Assembly: GCA_009746045.1 (NCBI GenBank)
Contig: RPFO01000002.1
Location: 898,240-962,239 of the forward strand
Length of the DNA: 64,000 bases
From: Mesostigma viride
Taxonomy: Eukaryota > Streptophyta > Mesostigmatophyceae > Mesostigmatales > Mesostigmataceae
Reading direction: 5' to 3'
The position numbers and the translations under genes were made by a program. This document shows, piece by piece, positions 1 through 9,693 of the stretch (positions are counted from its first letter, which is position 1; each line of letters opens with the position of its first letter). A model generated the notes under the pieces. It was given only the letters and a program-made list of their open reading frames with translations. It did not search any database and had not been told where the DNA came from.

Positions 1-1130
1 TCATGCACAGGTGCCGCCAGGTCTGCTATAGCTAACGCACAGGGTCGCGGCTTCGCGGCTTTGCGGAGTATGTTATATACCAACAATGCATGTGTTGGAT
101 CAAGCTCCCATGCGTCTCGACTGATCACAACAAACTGAACCAAAGATGGATGCTACTTGGGAGCAACCGCAGTGGGCACCAATTGAATCAAGGAGCGGCA
201 ACGAGCATCATCGCCCCGCCTAATGGCGACGGCAGCAGCTAGTTAGCTATGCGGTTTATAAAAACGCAATAGTGCCAGAAGCAAACAACGGTTCAGTGCA
301 TGAATCACGAGTGTACGTGTCCGCAATAGCACCGGTAGCAAGGATGATGTAAGACCGTGGCACTCGGGCAGTTACGGCACGCGGCAAGAGCAAATTGGCG
401 CATAGTGGTTTAACGCATGTTCAATGGCCATTGCAAGTGCGCGAGGGTTGCAGCAACTATAGCACATTGCTTGCAGTGATGACAACGAGTCATAACATCA
501 TTGGTGACCCAGCCATTATAACTTCATTGTAGTTGTCAAAGCATCAAATCAGTTGACTGATCAAATTTGGGAGATCCAAGTGCTAGCCATGCAGGGGAGC
601 CAGCCATACAGGCCTGGAAATGCAACCCTGGCCCGGGCATATGATCTAACCCAGTGGCTTCGAAGAGACATTGCCACTCCCTGTGGAATACTACGTCCCG
701 ACACCGCTTCAGTCACGCATGTCAGTAAAACCGGTTCGTCCCCTGCCTGGCACACAAGGCCGAGGCAGGTGGGAGGGAAGTAACGGTGAAACATAATAAT
801 GGTTTGGCATATATGCCACAAAATATGTCGGAGCCCAGCCCCCCGCAGGCCCCACCAGCCATGATGTGCAAGAATAAAAAACAGCGACACGTGAAGATGC
901 AGCTAATAATGCTTGCAGCACCAGAGACGTATTCCACGTGCAACCCCCCTCCTCAGCACTGGCCCCATCCATGATCCCTGGAATCGCAATGGGCAACCAC
1001 GGAGCATAAGTGGCAGTAGCAAACACGGTAGCATGAATGGCACGAAGGGAATGAGTTCATGACAGTGGTACAACCGCAACAGCATATAACAGCCGCAACA
1101 GCAGGATAAAGACAAGAACAACACACATTG
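1..1130. other. no supported gene
   Basis: Only short overlapping open frames on both strands are present, none with a recognisable domain or codon pattern. I see no repeat, RNA gene or splice structure that I can support. It lies just beyond the 3' end of the minus-strand gene that ends near 1310, so part of it may be that gene's 3' flank. Confidence 0.5.
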
Positions 1131-1309
1131 TCAATTGTATATGGTAATATATAAGATATGTTGCCAGTGAATCCAATACGTGTCAGATCTATGCAGAAAG
1201 CCAGCCGGAGAAATGTCCATGGCACACATCACATATGAAGAAAGCAAAATTGCACGGCGACAAAAAAAAAAAACTACTACCACGTGCTGATTGAAGACCA
1301 AGACGATCA

Positions 1310-3026
1310 CGCCTCCAATGCCTAGCTCCGCTGGTGCCTCGCCACCACTGTCGCTATCCGACAAGACCTGAGCCTTGTTTGCCCGCGTGCGGCGCAAGCC
1401 ACGCGGCATTTCTTCTTCGATTTCCTCTGCGCCGTTGGCGCATGCTCGCGAGCGGTCCTCCTCCTTCTCCTCCTCCCTCTCCTCCTCCGGTGCGCCGCGG
1501 GCGAACGCGCGCGAGCGGTTCTTAGCCCTGCCAGCCGGCGCGCCGCGGGTGCGTGCGCGTGAGCGGTCCTTCTCCTCCTCGTCGTCCTCCTCCTCCCCCT
1601 GTGCGCCGCGGGCGCGCGCGCGCGAACGGTTCTTAGCCCTGCCAGCCGGCGCACCGCGTGCGCGTGCGCGTGCGCGTGAGCGGTCCTTCTCCTCCTCCTC
1701 GTCCTCCTCCTGTGCGCCGCGGGCGCACGCGCGCGAACGGTTCTTAGCCCTGCCAGCCGGCGCGCCGCGGGTGCGTGCGCGTGAGCGGTCCTTCTCCTCC
1801 TCGTCGTCCTTGTCCTCCTCCTCCTCCTGTGCGCCGCGGGCGCGCGCGCGCGAACGGTTCTTAGCCCTGTCAGCCGGCGCGCCGCGGGTGCATGCGCGTG
1901 AGCGGTCCTCCTCCTCCTCCTCCTCCTCCTCCTCCTCCTCCTCATCATCATCCTTATCCTCGTCCTCATCGTCATCCTCCCCCTCCTCATCATCATCATC
2001 ATCCTCCTCCTCCTCCTCCTCCTCCTCCTCCTCCTCCTCCTCCTCCTCCTCGTCCTCCTCCTCCTCCTCCTCCTCCTCCTCCGGCTCCTCCTCCTCCTCC
2101 TCCTCCTCCTCCTCCTCCTCCTCCTCCTCCTCCTCCTCCTCCTCCTCCTCCTCCTCCTCCTCCTCCTCCTCCTCCTCCTCCTCCTCCTCCTCCTCCTCCT
2201 CCTCCTCCTCCTCCTCCTCCTCCTCCTCCTCCTCCTCCTCCTCCTCCTCCTCCTCCTCACCATCATCATCCTCGTCCTCGTCAACCCCACCCGCCTCCTC
2301 CGCAGCAGCAGCCTGCGCGGCGCGGGCGCGCGCGCGCGAACGGTTGGTAGGCTTGGCAGCCGGCGCGCCGGCGGCGTGTGCGCGTAGGTAGTCTTCAGCC
2401 CTGGCGATCTCGGATGCCTGAAGTTCAGGGACTTTAACACCTGGGCATGCACAGATCACTCTTCCTAGCTCAGGGAGTGCCACGGTGCTCACGGCCTCTT
2501 CCTCCCAATGCGCACCCCAGAATAGGCCCACCATGTCATGCTGGGTATTGACGACCGCGACGCGGCCATGGAACCTCTCCTTCTGGTTCTTCACCAGGTT
2601 GCCATGCTCGTCTCGCACGTGCTTGATTGCCCACTGGCACACGACTTGCCCCACCAGGCAGCGCCCGCCGCTCTTCACCGCCTTCAAAATGTCCTCCCAG
2701 CGTGTTCCAGTCAGGCGCCTCATACCCGCTGTGGTGGAGACCGCTTGCCAGTCGATAGCAGGGCGACTTGCGTCACATGGCACCAGCTTGAGCGCGTTCC
2801 AACTGTCCTTGGTGAGCTTCTTCTTAGCATCGGCCAAGGACACTGAGCGGACGGGAAGGGACTTCCGCTTGCTGGGTGGCGCCCAATGGGTGAGGACAAG
2901 GGCCGATGCCGGGATGGTCACCACGTGGCGGTCCACGTTGGCAGATGGTGGATGCGGCCATACAGCCACGTCAGGTATCCATGGGTGCCACGAGTCGCGC
3001 AAGTGCTTGGCGCGGTACACGTACAC
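1310..3026 (-). CDS. charged repeat tail of the DUF7869-like gene
   Basis: A globular segment (WEDILKAVKSGGRCLVGQ, then KERFHGRVAVVNTQHDMVGLFWGAHW) is followed by about 370 residues of extreme composition. There is a run of roughly 100 glutamates with a few Asp, then four or five units alternating an acidic block with an arginine-rich block (RAKNRSRARARGAQ type). It ends near MPRGLRRTRANKAQVLSDSDSGGEAPAELG. Past about 1310 the frame becomes hydrophobic and unlike protein, so an intron or the true end probably lies there. Acidic/basic tails of this kind suggest chromatin or RNA contact, but that is inference. Confidence 0.5.
1440..1900 (-). repeat. 109-117 bp tandem units coding Arg-rich/Glu-rich blocks
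   Basis: The word CGGTTCTTAGCCCTG recurs at about 1518, 1627, 1738 and 1855, and a diverged unit sits at about 2335. Each unit codes an arginine/alanine block and a Glu/Asp/Lys block on the minus strand. Unit lengths vary through the GAG-rich part. Confidence 0.85.
1896..2265. repeat. (TCC)n / (GGA)n microsatellite
   Basis: About 370 bp is almost pure TCC triplets with scattered CAT, CGT and CCC variants. On the minus strand it codes the poly-glutamate run. It is a homopurine/homopyrimidine tract with mirror symmetry, able in principle to form triplex DNA. Confidence 0.95.
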
Positions 3027-3039
3027 CTCAAGATGAGGC

Positions 3040-3819
3040 TCAGCGCCCTCCTCGCTGCATGCCCTGATGCACCTCCTTCACCTCCCCGTACAGTACAGGG
3101 GTCCATGGCAGTTCAGAGTTGCAGAGCATGTCGGCATTGGGATGCTTGTATATAACAGGCGAGCCGGCCAGCCTGCACGCCCTTGAGGCGCTCCTCGAAT
3201 GCCACCTTGGCCCCAAACGCGCGGTCTTCCTCCACCCACTCCGCACGCGTGCGACCATCGTGGCAGACATGCATGCAGGGTCTACCAACGGCGCTGCCCG
3301 GAGCGCCGCCTCGTCAATGAGGGCTGTTGTGATGTCCGCTTGGGTCACAGCCGGTTGAGCCGCAGCCGCGGCAGCCTCACGATCACGCATTGCTGCGATT
3401 TCTGCACGCGTTGGCCATGGCAAAGGCTGCAACTTCTTGGGCATCTTGTCCGGGAACTGTTCAGCCTCCTTCAAAAACTTGACGGTGGGCTGGATGTCCG
3501 TGGCATTGAAGAAGGTCTGCCAGCTGCTGGGCAGGGATGCCACCGCGTTCTGGATCTTGACGAGCTCCCTTTCAAAAAAGCGCATGTCGAGTGGCGCCGT
3601 CTTGGGAGTGTCTTCCAAATTAGCGACCAGGTCCGGACCCACCACGCGGACCCCGAACAGAGGCTTCCCCGCGTCGTCGTGCTTGTAGGGGTGCATGGCC
3701 GCTCCGCGGCGCGTCTTCATCGCGCACCCCAGCGGGCTGCCATGAAGTTCGCTTCGACTCGGTGAAGCGGTACGCCATCCACACCTCGTCATTTCCCACC
3801 ACCTTGAAGAACACGGCAT
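3040..3819 (-). CDS. C-terminal half of the DUF7869-like gene, unknown function
   Basis: From about residue 45 the frame looks coding: PYKHDDAGKPLFGVRVVGPDLVANLEDTPKTAP, then an amphipathic stretch with MPKKLQPLPWPTRAEIAAM and an alanine-rich linker. Before that the frame is out of register with the upstream segment, which implies a frameshift near 3730. After about 3270 coding character moves to another frame (EWVEEDRAFGAKVAFEERLK). No catalytic motif is visible. Confidence 0.4.
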   Translation of the reverse strand: MPCSSRWWEMTRCGWRTASPSRSELHGSPLGCAMKTRRGAAMHPYKHDDAGKPLFGVRVVGPDLVANLEDTPKTAPLDMRFFERELVKIQNAVASLPSSWQTFFNATDIQPTVKFLKEAEQFPDKMPKKLQPLPWPTRAEIAAMRDREAAAAAAQPAVTQADITTALIDEAALRAAPLVDPACMSATMVARVRSGWRKTARLGPRWHSRSASRACRLAGSPVIYKHPNADMLCNSELPWTPVLYGEVKEVHQGMQRGGR

Positions 3820-3848
3820 GGTGCGGCTTCATAGATTGCCCTACTTTC

Positions 3849-4460
3849 TCAGACTCTTCCTTCCCCACCGCGGCGCACCATGCAGTCGCGTGACCTGCAC
3901 CATTTCTCGAACTTGGAGGCTTTCAGCCACACGAGGAACGCTTGGACATCGTATACCTCACCCAGCCACTGCACATCCGCGCCCTCTGGCACCGTGGCGT
4001 TGCTGCTGCCGTGGAACGCGTCTCGAATTGCTTGCTCCCAGCTCTCCATCGTGGGGAATATGTTGGACTTCTTTGCTCTCGCGCCGACGCCGTGGTCCAT
4101 GTACCCGACAAGCACCCCGAACTTTTGGTCACAGTCTGCATGCGTGTGCCCTCGCCGCATGCGGTGCATCTCCACCACGTCAAAGAGCCCCACATGGACG
4201 AGCCACCATGCCCAGAGAAGGACTGTGTAGTTGCGGTTTTCAGAACCGCCGTCCATTTGCAGGACAAGGCAGCGTGGCATGCTTCTATTGCCGAGCCGCC
4301 TCCACGGGGCATCACGTATCATGCATAGTAACACGTGCATCAGCATCGTGACAGTGACGCTACCTGAGAGGCCCTCATCTAGGAGCACGCATGGCAGGAC
4401 GGGAAACCAGAATGCCTTGTACGCGTGCGCGCATACGCAGAAGAGTGAAAACTGCACCAT
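3849..4460 (-). CDS. DUF7869-like core domain segment
   Basis: This 203-residue stretch holds the diagnostic motifs: LDEGLSGSVTVTMLMHVLL, then VLQMDGGSENRNYTVLLWAWW, then MHRMRRGHTHADCDQKFG. The Asp of QMDGG and the GHTH...D pair are the most conserved positions I recall and resemble an RNase H-like, DDE-type arrangement. That catalytic reading is inference. The segment ends at a TGA after RRGGEGRV, but related sequence (KPHHAVFFKVVGNDEVWMAYRF) continues in another frame at 3868-3620. Confidence 0.55.
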   Translation of the reverse strand: MVQFSLFCVCAHAYKAFWFPVLPCVLLDEGLSGSVTVTMLMHVLLCMIRDAPWRRLGNRSMPRCLVLQMDGGSENRNYTVLLWAWWLVHVGLFDVVEMHRMRRGHTHADCDQKFGVLVGYMDHGVGARAKKSNIFPTMESWEQAIRDAFHGSSNATVPEGADVQWLGEVYDVQAFLVWLKASKFEKWCRSRDCMVRRGGEGRV

Positions 4461-4511
4461 GCTCTTCGCGTGGGACTGCCAGGAGGATGGGCCGTTGACC
4501 AGCTTAGGAAA

Positions 4512-4940
4512 TTAGTACGTCTTCGCATGGTCAATCTTGTCAATGCAGAGTGAAATCCACAAGAGCATCAGCAGGGCCAAGTCGCGCCGTTGCCAGTACA
4601 ATTGGCGCGCAAACCTCACCAGGGCGAGGTGTGCCTTGGTGAGATGAGCGATGTAGTTCCGCTGTGCTTTGTCCGACGCATGGGTGTGCAGGTGCCGCAA
4701 CTCGACGCAGGTCGCGCACTGCCCGACGTTCTTGGCGCTCGTCTTCAAGATGACCTTGGGCGACCCCTGGAAGTAGTTGCCCTCGCAGAACGCGGTCCAC
4801 ACCTCATGGAACGCCCGGTACTTCAGGATCATCGAGCGGCCTCTATTATGCTCATCTCCAGGGAACTCGAGCTTGGCATCGGCCACGTAGAGCTGCATGG
4901 TGCATGTCGGTGATGGGGATAACATCCATGTAGGCAACAT
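4512..4940 (-). CDS. middle segment of the DUF7869-like gene
   Basis: The frame encodes LYVADAKLEFPGDEHNRGRS, a CVELRHLHTHASDKAQRNYI segment, then WISLCIDKIDHAKTY, which matches the IDxAKTY step that precedes the core domain in this family. The frame ends in TAA right after AKTY. The codons beyond the TAA (FPKLVNG) still look like family sequence, so the stop is probably a mutation or sequencing error and not the natural end. Confidence 0.5.
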   Translation of the reverse strand: MLPTWMLSPSPTCTMQLYVADAKLEFPGDEHNRGRSMILKYRAFHEVWTAFCEGNYFQGSPKVILKTSAKNVGQCATCVELRHLHTHASDKAQRNYIAHLTKAHLALVRFARQLYWQRRDLALLMLLWISLCIDKIDHAKTY

Positions 4941-4998
4941 CCGGGTGGGCGGGGTCGCTGTCCCCCAGTTCGCTCACCAGCCGGCAGATCCAGATAGC

Positions 4999-5431
4999 AG
5001 CCTACTCCGTGGCACTAGAGCCCCCAGCGACAGGCGTCCGGCGCGGAGTCTCCTCGTGGCACACACCCGGCAATCCATGACTGGTCAGGGTGTCACGGTC
5101 CACCGCATCGAAAAACTGCTTGCTGTAGGCGACCCCCTTCACCACCTTGTTCCAGGTTTTTGGCTCCACGCGCCCAACACTTTGCGGATTGCAGTCGCAC
5201 ACCCGCTGATGGTGCGCGTGGCGCCGTCGACGTGCACATCCACATGCAATGGACTTTTGAATCTGATGTGGTGGTACTGACCATGCACCTGGGCCGGGGG
5301 GCTTCACCTCAATGCTGCCTACCCCACCTGATCGGATGATGTCAGCCAGGGTTGCCATGCGCGCCTTGTCAGGACGGCTGTAAAATTCCTGGCGCACGGC
5401 TGTCCAGGTCCTGTGGTCTACGAGGTAACTG
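4999..5431 (-). CDS. N-terminal segment of the DUF7869-like gene
   Basis: The frame is open from the TTAA insertion site to an in-frame TAG near 5000. It carries a basic, Cys-rich patch (IACGCARRRRHAHHQRVCDC) followed by VGRVEPKTWNKVVKGVAYSKQFF. Joining it to the segment at 7129-7426 by removing 5436-7124 and one TTAA gives an uninterrupted reading frame. The 3' junction to the next segment is uncertain: a GT donor after GCCACGGA would avoid the TAG, but the frame then fails at the obvious acceptor CATGCAG. Confidence 0.5.
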
Positions 5432-5435
5432 TTAA

Positions 5436-7124
5436 CCCCTAAATGGTCTGAGATCCTGCCGATAAATCGGCTGGATCTTCACAATTTTGCAAACCAGATG
5501 CCATCCAACCTACCCATATCCAATGGCTGTCCTTGGGGGCCAAGCATGTCCATGAGTTGCCCTTCGGGTTGGTATATCACAACCTCACATATATGCAGGG
5601 TAGGCCATGTATAACTGCCGTTAAAGTCAGGGGGGTCAAGACGCGCGTTTTCATTTTTGGTAGAATGTGCATTTTGAATTATGTTATAAGACCTAGGCAC
5701 CTACCACTTCAGGGATGATAAACAATTAGTTGCTGAACAGTTTGAGCCATTGGGGCCATCATTTGGGTGGGTATACCAGCAGTTACACCCAGTACAGCCC
5801 ATAGGGGTACCGTTGGTAAAAAGCAACCAAGGGGGTAGGGGTGGGCATACTACCTACTAATATGGCCACCAACCATGCCAAACAATACATTTCCCTTCCA
5901 CAATGATGGGGAAACATAACTGCATCATCACACTGCCCTTACATGGCACCTATGTGCAGGTGCTACCTTGTCCATGCACGTAGGTAACGTGGTACGGATA
6001 CCCTACGCAAGGCATGCATTCTAGGAGGCAGCCACCAACAAACTAGTGATGTTGAGCCTATTTCAGCCTGCCCTAGCAAGGATAAACTAGGCCTAAGCTG
6101 CTATAGCTTGCCAGGTGATGGCCAGCACACCTGGTGGCACATGCTGTCAATGGGAAGCTTTTACTCACCAGTTACGTGCTTGATGATGCCACAGCGACCA
6201 GCCAACTGCCTCACACTCATGCAATATGTGTATGGGACATGTATAACAAACATATATGGAGGTATTCAAACCCATACAGCCTCTAAAACTTATCACCATC
6301 ACCCTGTGGCAGGTCAACTGACTGAGGGAAGCATCTAAGAAGGGTGTTTTAGAAAGGGGCCAGGCCAGGGTCAAGAAAGAGCATGAATAATGCAAAAAGA
6401 ATGTGCTACACAAGCTAGAACGTATATATAAACGTCAAACATCGATAGGAAAACGATGCTTAAGCTTTACCAGGCATGGATGGCGTTACCTTGGCCCAGG
6501 CGGTGGCCGCAAAATGGCGCATTTCGGCACACCAAAGTTGTGCAGCATGGTCGCTGGATTCGGCGATTTCTGGCCACCCTTGCACGTTTACGACTACTAT
6601 GTATCATAAAAAGTATAAAGAAACCGATATATCCTTTAAAATACGCCGGAAAGGTATTGCTGTCAACGTTTCTATCGTCCGGCCTGATCGCAGTTTTTTC
6701 CAGCAAGAACGCTGCCGACACCTATCAAAGGGCATTCCCGCGAACCAGAAATTGGCCTGTATGATCTTTAGGACGTATAAAATCAATGTCCTAAGTTTGG
6801 TCAGAAAATTCGAACGAAAACGTAAATGCCATGCGTGGGCGCAAGCCGCCATGGCCAGGTCGTCGTTTTCCGGAATGCACGTTGTACGTGAAAAAGTACC
6901 CTGACCCCTTGTACTTTGACCGGCCAGAACACCTCTATAACTTTGTCAGAAGTATGCAAACCCATATACCATGCTTTAGAGTATTTTATAAACTTTCGAT
7001 CTTCTCAGCTAAACGTTTCCTAATTCTCAATAGTTTTCGCGGCATTTGGTCGCCCGAGAAGGGGCCGATGCATCGGCTGGAACTCGATTTTTGGCGGAAA
7101 ATCGGCCGCAAGACCATTTAGGGG
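5436..7124. mobile_element. non-autonomous TTAA transposon E1 (piggyBac-like ends)
   Basis: This 1689-bp insert is flanked by TTAA at 5432-5435 and 7125-7128. Its ends are perfect 14-bp inverted repeats, CCCCTAAATGGTCT. Removing it with one TTAA joins the two halves of the host gene in frame (CLHQLN then SYLVDH). No transposase-like frame is present, so it must be mobilised in trans. TTAA targets with CCC-starting ends are typical of piggyBac; the superfamily label is inference from the ends only. Confidence 0.88.
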
Positions 7125-7430
7125 TTAAGCTGGTGAAGGCAGCGCTTCTCTGTGCAACAATACCGCTTCGCCATGTCGCCCGTAACAGCAGCCAGCTTCT
7201 GCTCACGAAGCGCGTCTGTTCTCTGCTTGCCAGGACGTTTGGCTTCAGTTGGCGGTTCCTGTACGCCATCGTGGAATGAAAATTCGTAATCGGAATCGTC
7301 GGCATCCCACCCGTCATCCAATCTGCCATCCCACATGAGCACATCCGGTTCCACTGCGTCATCGTCCATTGTGCCTACTCCTTCAGCATTCTCCCTATCT
7401 GTAAACGCAACAACCTGGATTCCCAAGCTC

Positions 7431-7815
7431 AGACTGCGATAGTAGAAACTTCACACCAAGGTGTACCTGGACGCAGCTACCCTACCATTACTACGTAGCC
7501 ACAACTGGTTATGTCACGTAGATTGGCCACCTCTAGTCTAGGTCCTGTCTGCTTCTGTCACCATTTAATAGCATCCGCATTTCATACCATCCGTCCCCTG
7601 CAAAATCCAGAGACCCCAAAATCCAGAGGCGCCATTTAATTCGAACAAAAAACGCTACAGCAGATTATTAGCAGCCGGTTGTCTCACCTGCAGCACCTCT
7701 TTAAGACATTGAAATAGCACTGATGACACCGTGGCGTTGCTTGACAGACAATCATCATGCCTTCGGCGTACCTCTCACGCACAGCAGGTTACAGTGTACA
7801 GTTTAGGTCGAGCTA
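7431..7815. other. no gene seen
   Basis: This is the spacer between the start of the DUF7869-like gene (minus) and the minisatellite. It could hold that gene's promoter, but no TATA-like or other element stands out. Confidence 0.4.
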
Positions 7816-8470
7816 CTGTACGATGCCTGGCCTCCGCTGGGGAAAACCTTGTCCGCGGAGATACGATGCCTGGCCTCCGCTGGGGAAGCCTTGTCCGCGG
7901 AGATGCGATGCCTGGCCTCGGCTGGGGAATATTTTATATGTTGCCTGCCTCGGCTACGGAAACCTTGTCCGCGGAGATACGATGCCTGGCCTCCGCTGGG
8001 GAAACCTTGTCCGCGGAGATACGATGCCTGGCCTCGGCTGGGGAATATTTTATAAGATTCCTGCCTCGGCTACGGAAACCTTGTCCGCGGAGATACGATG
8101 CCTGGCCTCCGCTGGGGAAAACCTTGTCCGCGGAGATACGATGCCTGGCCTCGGCAGCTAGGCTCGGCTGGGGAATATTTTATAAGATTCCTGCCTCAGC
8201 TACGGAAACCTTGTCCGCGGAGATACGATGCCTGGCCTCCGCTGGGGAAAACCTTGTCTGCCGGACTCCGCGGAGATACGATGCCTGGCCTCGGCAGGCT
8301 TGGCTGGGGAATAATTTATACGTTGCCTGCCTCGGCTATGGAAAACCCTGTCCGCGGCGATACGATGCCTGGCCTCCGCTGGGGAAAACCTTGTCCGCGG
8401 AGATACGATGCCTTGTCCTCGGATACGGACACGAAGCCTGGCTTCGGAGATACTATAATGCCTGGGATCC
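7816..8470. repeat. minisatellite with 117-bp higher-order unit
   Basis: The word GATACGATGCCTGGCCTC (or a close variant) occurs about 11 times. Copies at 7859, 7976 and 8093, and at 7901, 8018 and 8135, are each exactly 117 bp apart. The 117-bp unit is a 42/43-bp subunit (CCTTGTCCGCGGAGATACGA, CTCCGCTGGGG) plus a 75-bp subunit containing GGGGAATATTTTATAAGATT. Later copies (8221-8410) are rearranged. A long open frame (7731-8639) crosses it, but all three forward frames stay largely open because the unit is close to a multiple of 3. I therefore do not call it a gene. Confidence 0.9.
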
Positions 8471-8848
8471 GCGACTGTCACGTACCTCATTCAAACGCCG
8501 GATCTCCCGCCTGAGCCGGGGCTCCAGCCAGTGCCTCCGTCTTGGAATGAATTTAACGCCGGAAACGATGGTATTCGGTGCGGCTAAACGATTGTTGGCG
8601 ATAATGCCGGAAGCAATGAGTAGTGCTGCGGAAAAGTGAGTAATCAATGTCAGAGAGCAACGGTGATGCCTGCATGCTTTGCAGGCGAAAAGTGTAGGAA
8701 ATTGGGAGGTGGAGCTTCCGAGGATGGCGTTTCTAAGGAGGAGCTCTTGAGTGGCGCCAATCACCCATGCAGTGGGTCGGGTGGAAAGCACGTCCATGGG
8801 ATATGCACGGGGCTATTCAAGGACCCCAGTGCTGAAGAAGGGGCAGAA
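8471..8848. other. no gene seen
   Basis: This is a spacer between the minisatellite and the TTAA-repeat tail of the retroelement that begins at 8849. No supported coding or repeat structure was found. Confidence 0.4.
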
Positions 8849-9688
8849 TTAATTAATTAATTAAACACGTGCTCCAGTTGGGGAGTCACGGAGCACTGAA
8901 GTGCTTTTAATCCCTGTGTGTGCACTACAGGAGAAAGGGCAGAGACCCCCTGAGTCTCCTTCATGCCAAAGGCATGCCACAGCCGCAATCGGGCGCGCTA
9001 GCTAAAAGGACAGGCTAACGATCCGGCAAACTGTGGGTGCAATAAGACCCATGTAAGCGGGGCATAACAAGTATAGCGTGGGCAAGTAATCTGACCATAG
9101 CACGGGCGTAGCATGGCTGTACTAGCTAGGACTAGGCTAAGGCTATGGCTGGTTGTGTACCGTGCGTTGGCGGCACGTGACTAGGTATGTTGGCACAGCT
9201 ATAGGCGAACATTCTAGGCATGGCTGCCTTAGCGGCAGTGACTCCAATGTTTACAATGGCTAGGGCTATTGCTATTCTAGCCCGCTGGGGGCGTCCACAT
9301 CTTGTGGTTGATCATCAGGTCCCCGCCCCTCCAGTACACCTTGGGCTTCTGGGGGTCCTGCTTATGGCGGAGGTATTCCGGCCACAGGTCGCGTCGCTGC
9401 TGTTGCTGGGCGGGGGTCAGGTCGTCATCCAGCGTCAAGGTGAGGTCGTGCAACCTCTTGCGACGAGAGAGGAACCGCTGCTTATCCTCAGGGGAGGGGA
9501 AGGTGAGCAGGACTGGTGCATGGGGGAGCCGCCTTGTCCCGTGAGTGGGGAAGGCGGTGGCACCCACGCAGTTCTACCTCACCTACCAGGCCCATGAGGG
9601 TAAGAAGCTGGTTCTTGAGCTCGTCAGCAAGAGAGGTTGACGTCTCACCTGGCTTCTGGGGGTTCTCACATCCCCTGCCAGGGACCCT
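8849..9688 (-). mobile_element. 3' half of ORF1-only non-LTR retroelement (LINE-C-type tail)
   Basis: Minus orientation: the C-terminal part of ORF1 (about 9640-9277) is followed directly by a roughly 400-bp 3' UTR, the terminal hairpin TGCTCCGTGACTCCCCAAC / GGAGCA, and a (TTAA)n tail at 8849-8866. There is no ORF2. The 5' half of the same ORF1 lies at 16856-17880, so the element was split by the 9694-16850 insertion. The 3' end matches LINE-C at 43311. Confidence 0.75.
9277..9640 (-). CDS. LINE ORF1 C-terminal domain (fragment)
   Basis: It reads GETSTSLADELKNQ, then (after small frameshifts) PVLLTFPSPEDKQRFLSRRK, LTLDDDLTPAQQQQRRDLWP and a final MINHKMWTPPAG. The pattern of a hydrophobic strand, basic helix, DDDLTxxQ, RRxLWP and a closing strand matches the C-terminal domain of L1-type ORF1 RNA-binding proteins. 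Frame changes near 9560 and 9600 show decay or sequence errors. Confidence 0.7.
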
Positions 9689-9693
9689 TGAAG

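Larger units (their letters stand above)
1310..7426 (-). pseudogene. DUF7869-like (transposase-like) gene, interrupted and frameshifted
   Basis: Function is not established; the family (DUF7869, recalled from memory) is widespread in repetitive, transposon-like genes. Read on the minus strand, an acidic N-terminus (7370-7200) leads to a Cys-containing segment CCTEKRCLHQLN, which continues after the 5436-7124 insertion as SYLVDHRTWTAVRQEFYSRP. Later segments give IDHAKTY, a DGGSEN box and GHTHADCDQKFG in the order seen in the family. The charged tail at 1310-2400 is an unusual addition. Breaks: in-frame TAG near 5000, in-frame TAA near 4510, and frame changes near 4900, 3850, 3730 and 3250. 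A short intron near 4890-5000 could explain one of them. The nuclear code looks standard because the long ORFs elsewhere have no internal TAA or TAG. It could be a decayed transposase or an expressed gene with introns I could not place. Confidence 0.6.

Noticed and set aside
1375-2391. Plus-strand poly-Ser and poly-Pro frames over the TCC repeat
   Set aside because: These are antisense shadows of the GAG microsatellite. The minus strand connects to recognisable protein sequence, the plus strand does not.
4510-5000. Reassigned TAA/TAG (glutamine) as in some ulvophyte algae, to explain in-frame stops in the DUF7869-like gene
   Set aside because: Long frames in the window (Copia 1 Gag-Pol, the Penelope protein, MYB) have no internal TAA or TAG and use CAG/CAA for Gln, so the code is standard.
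7731-8639. 302-codon frame across the minisatellite
   Set aside because: Several frames are open at once because the unit is near a multiple of 3; there is no domain and no flanking coding signal.
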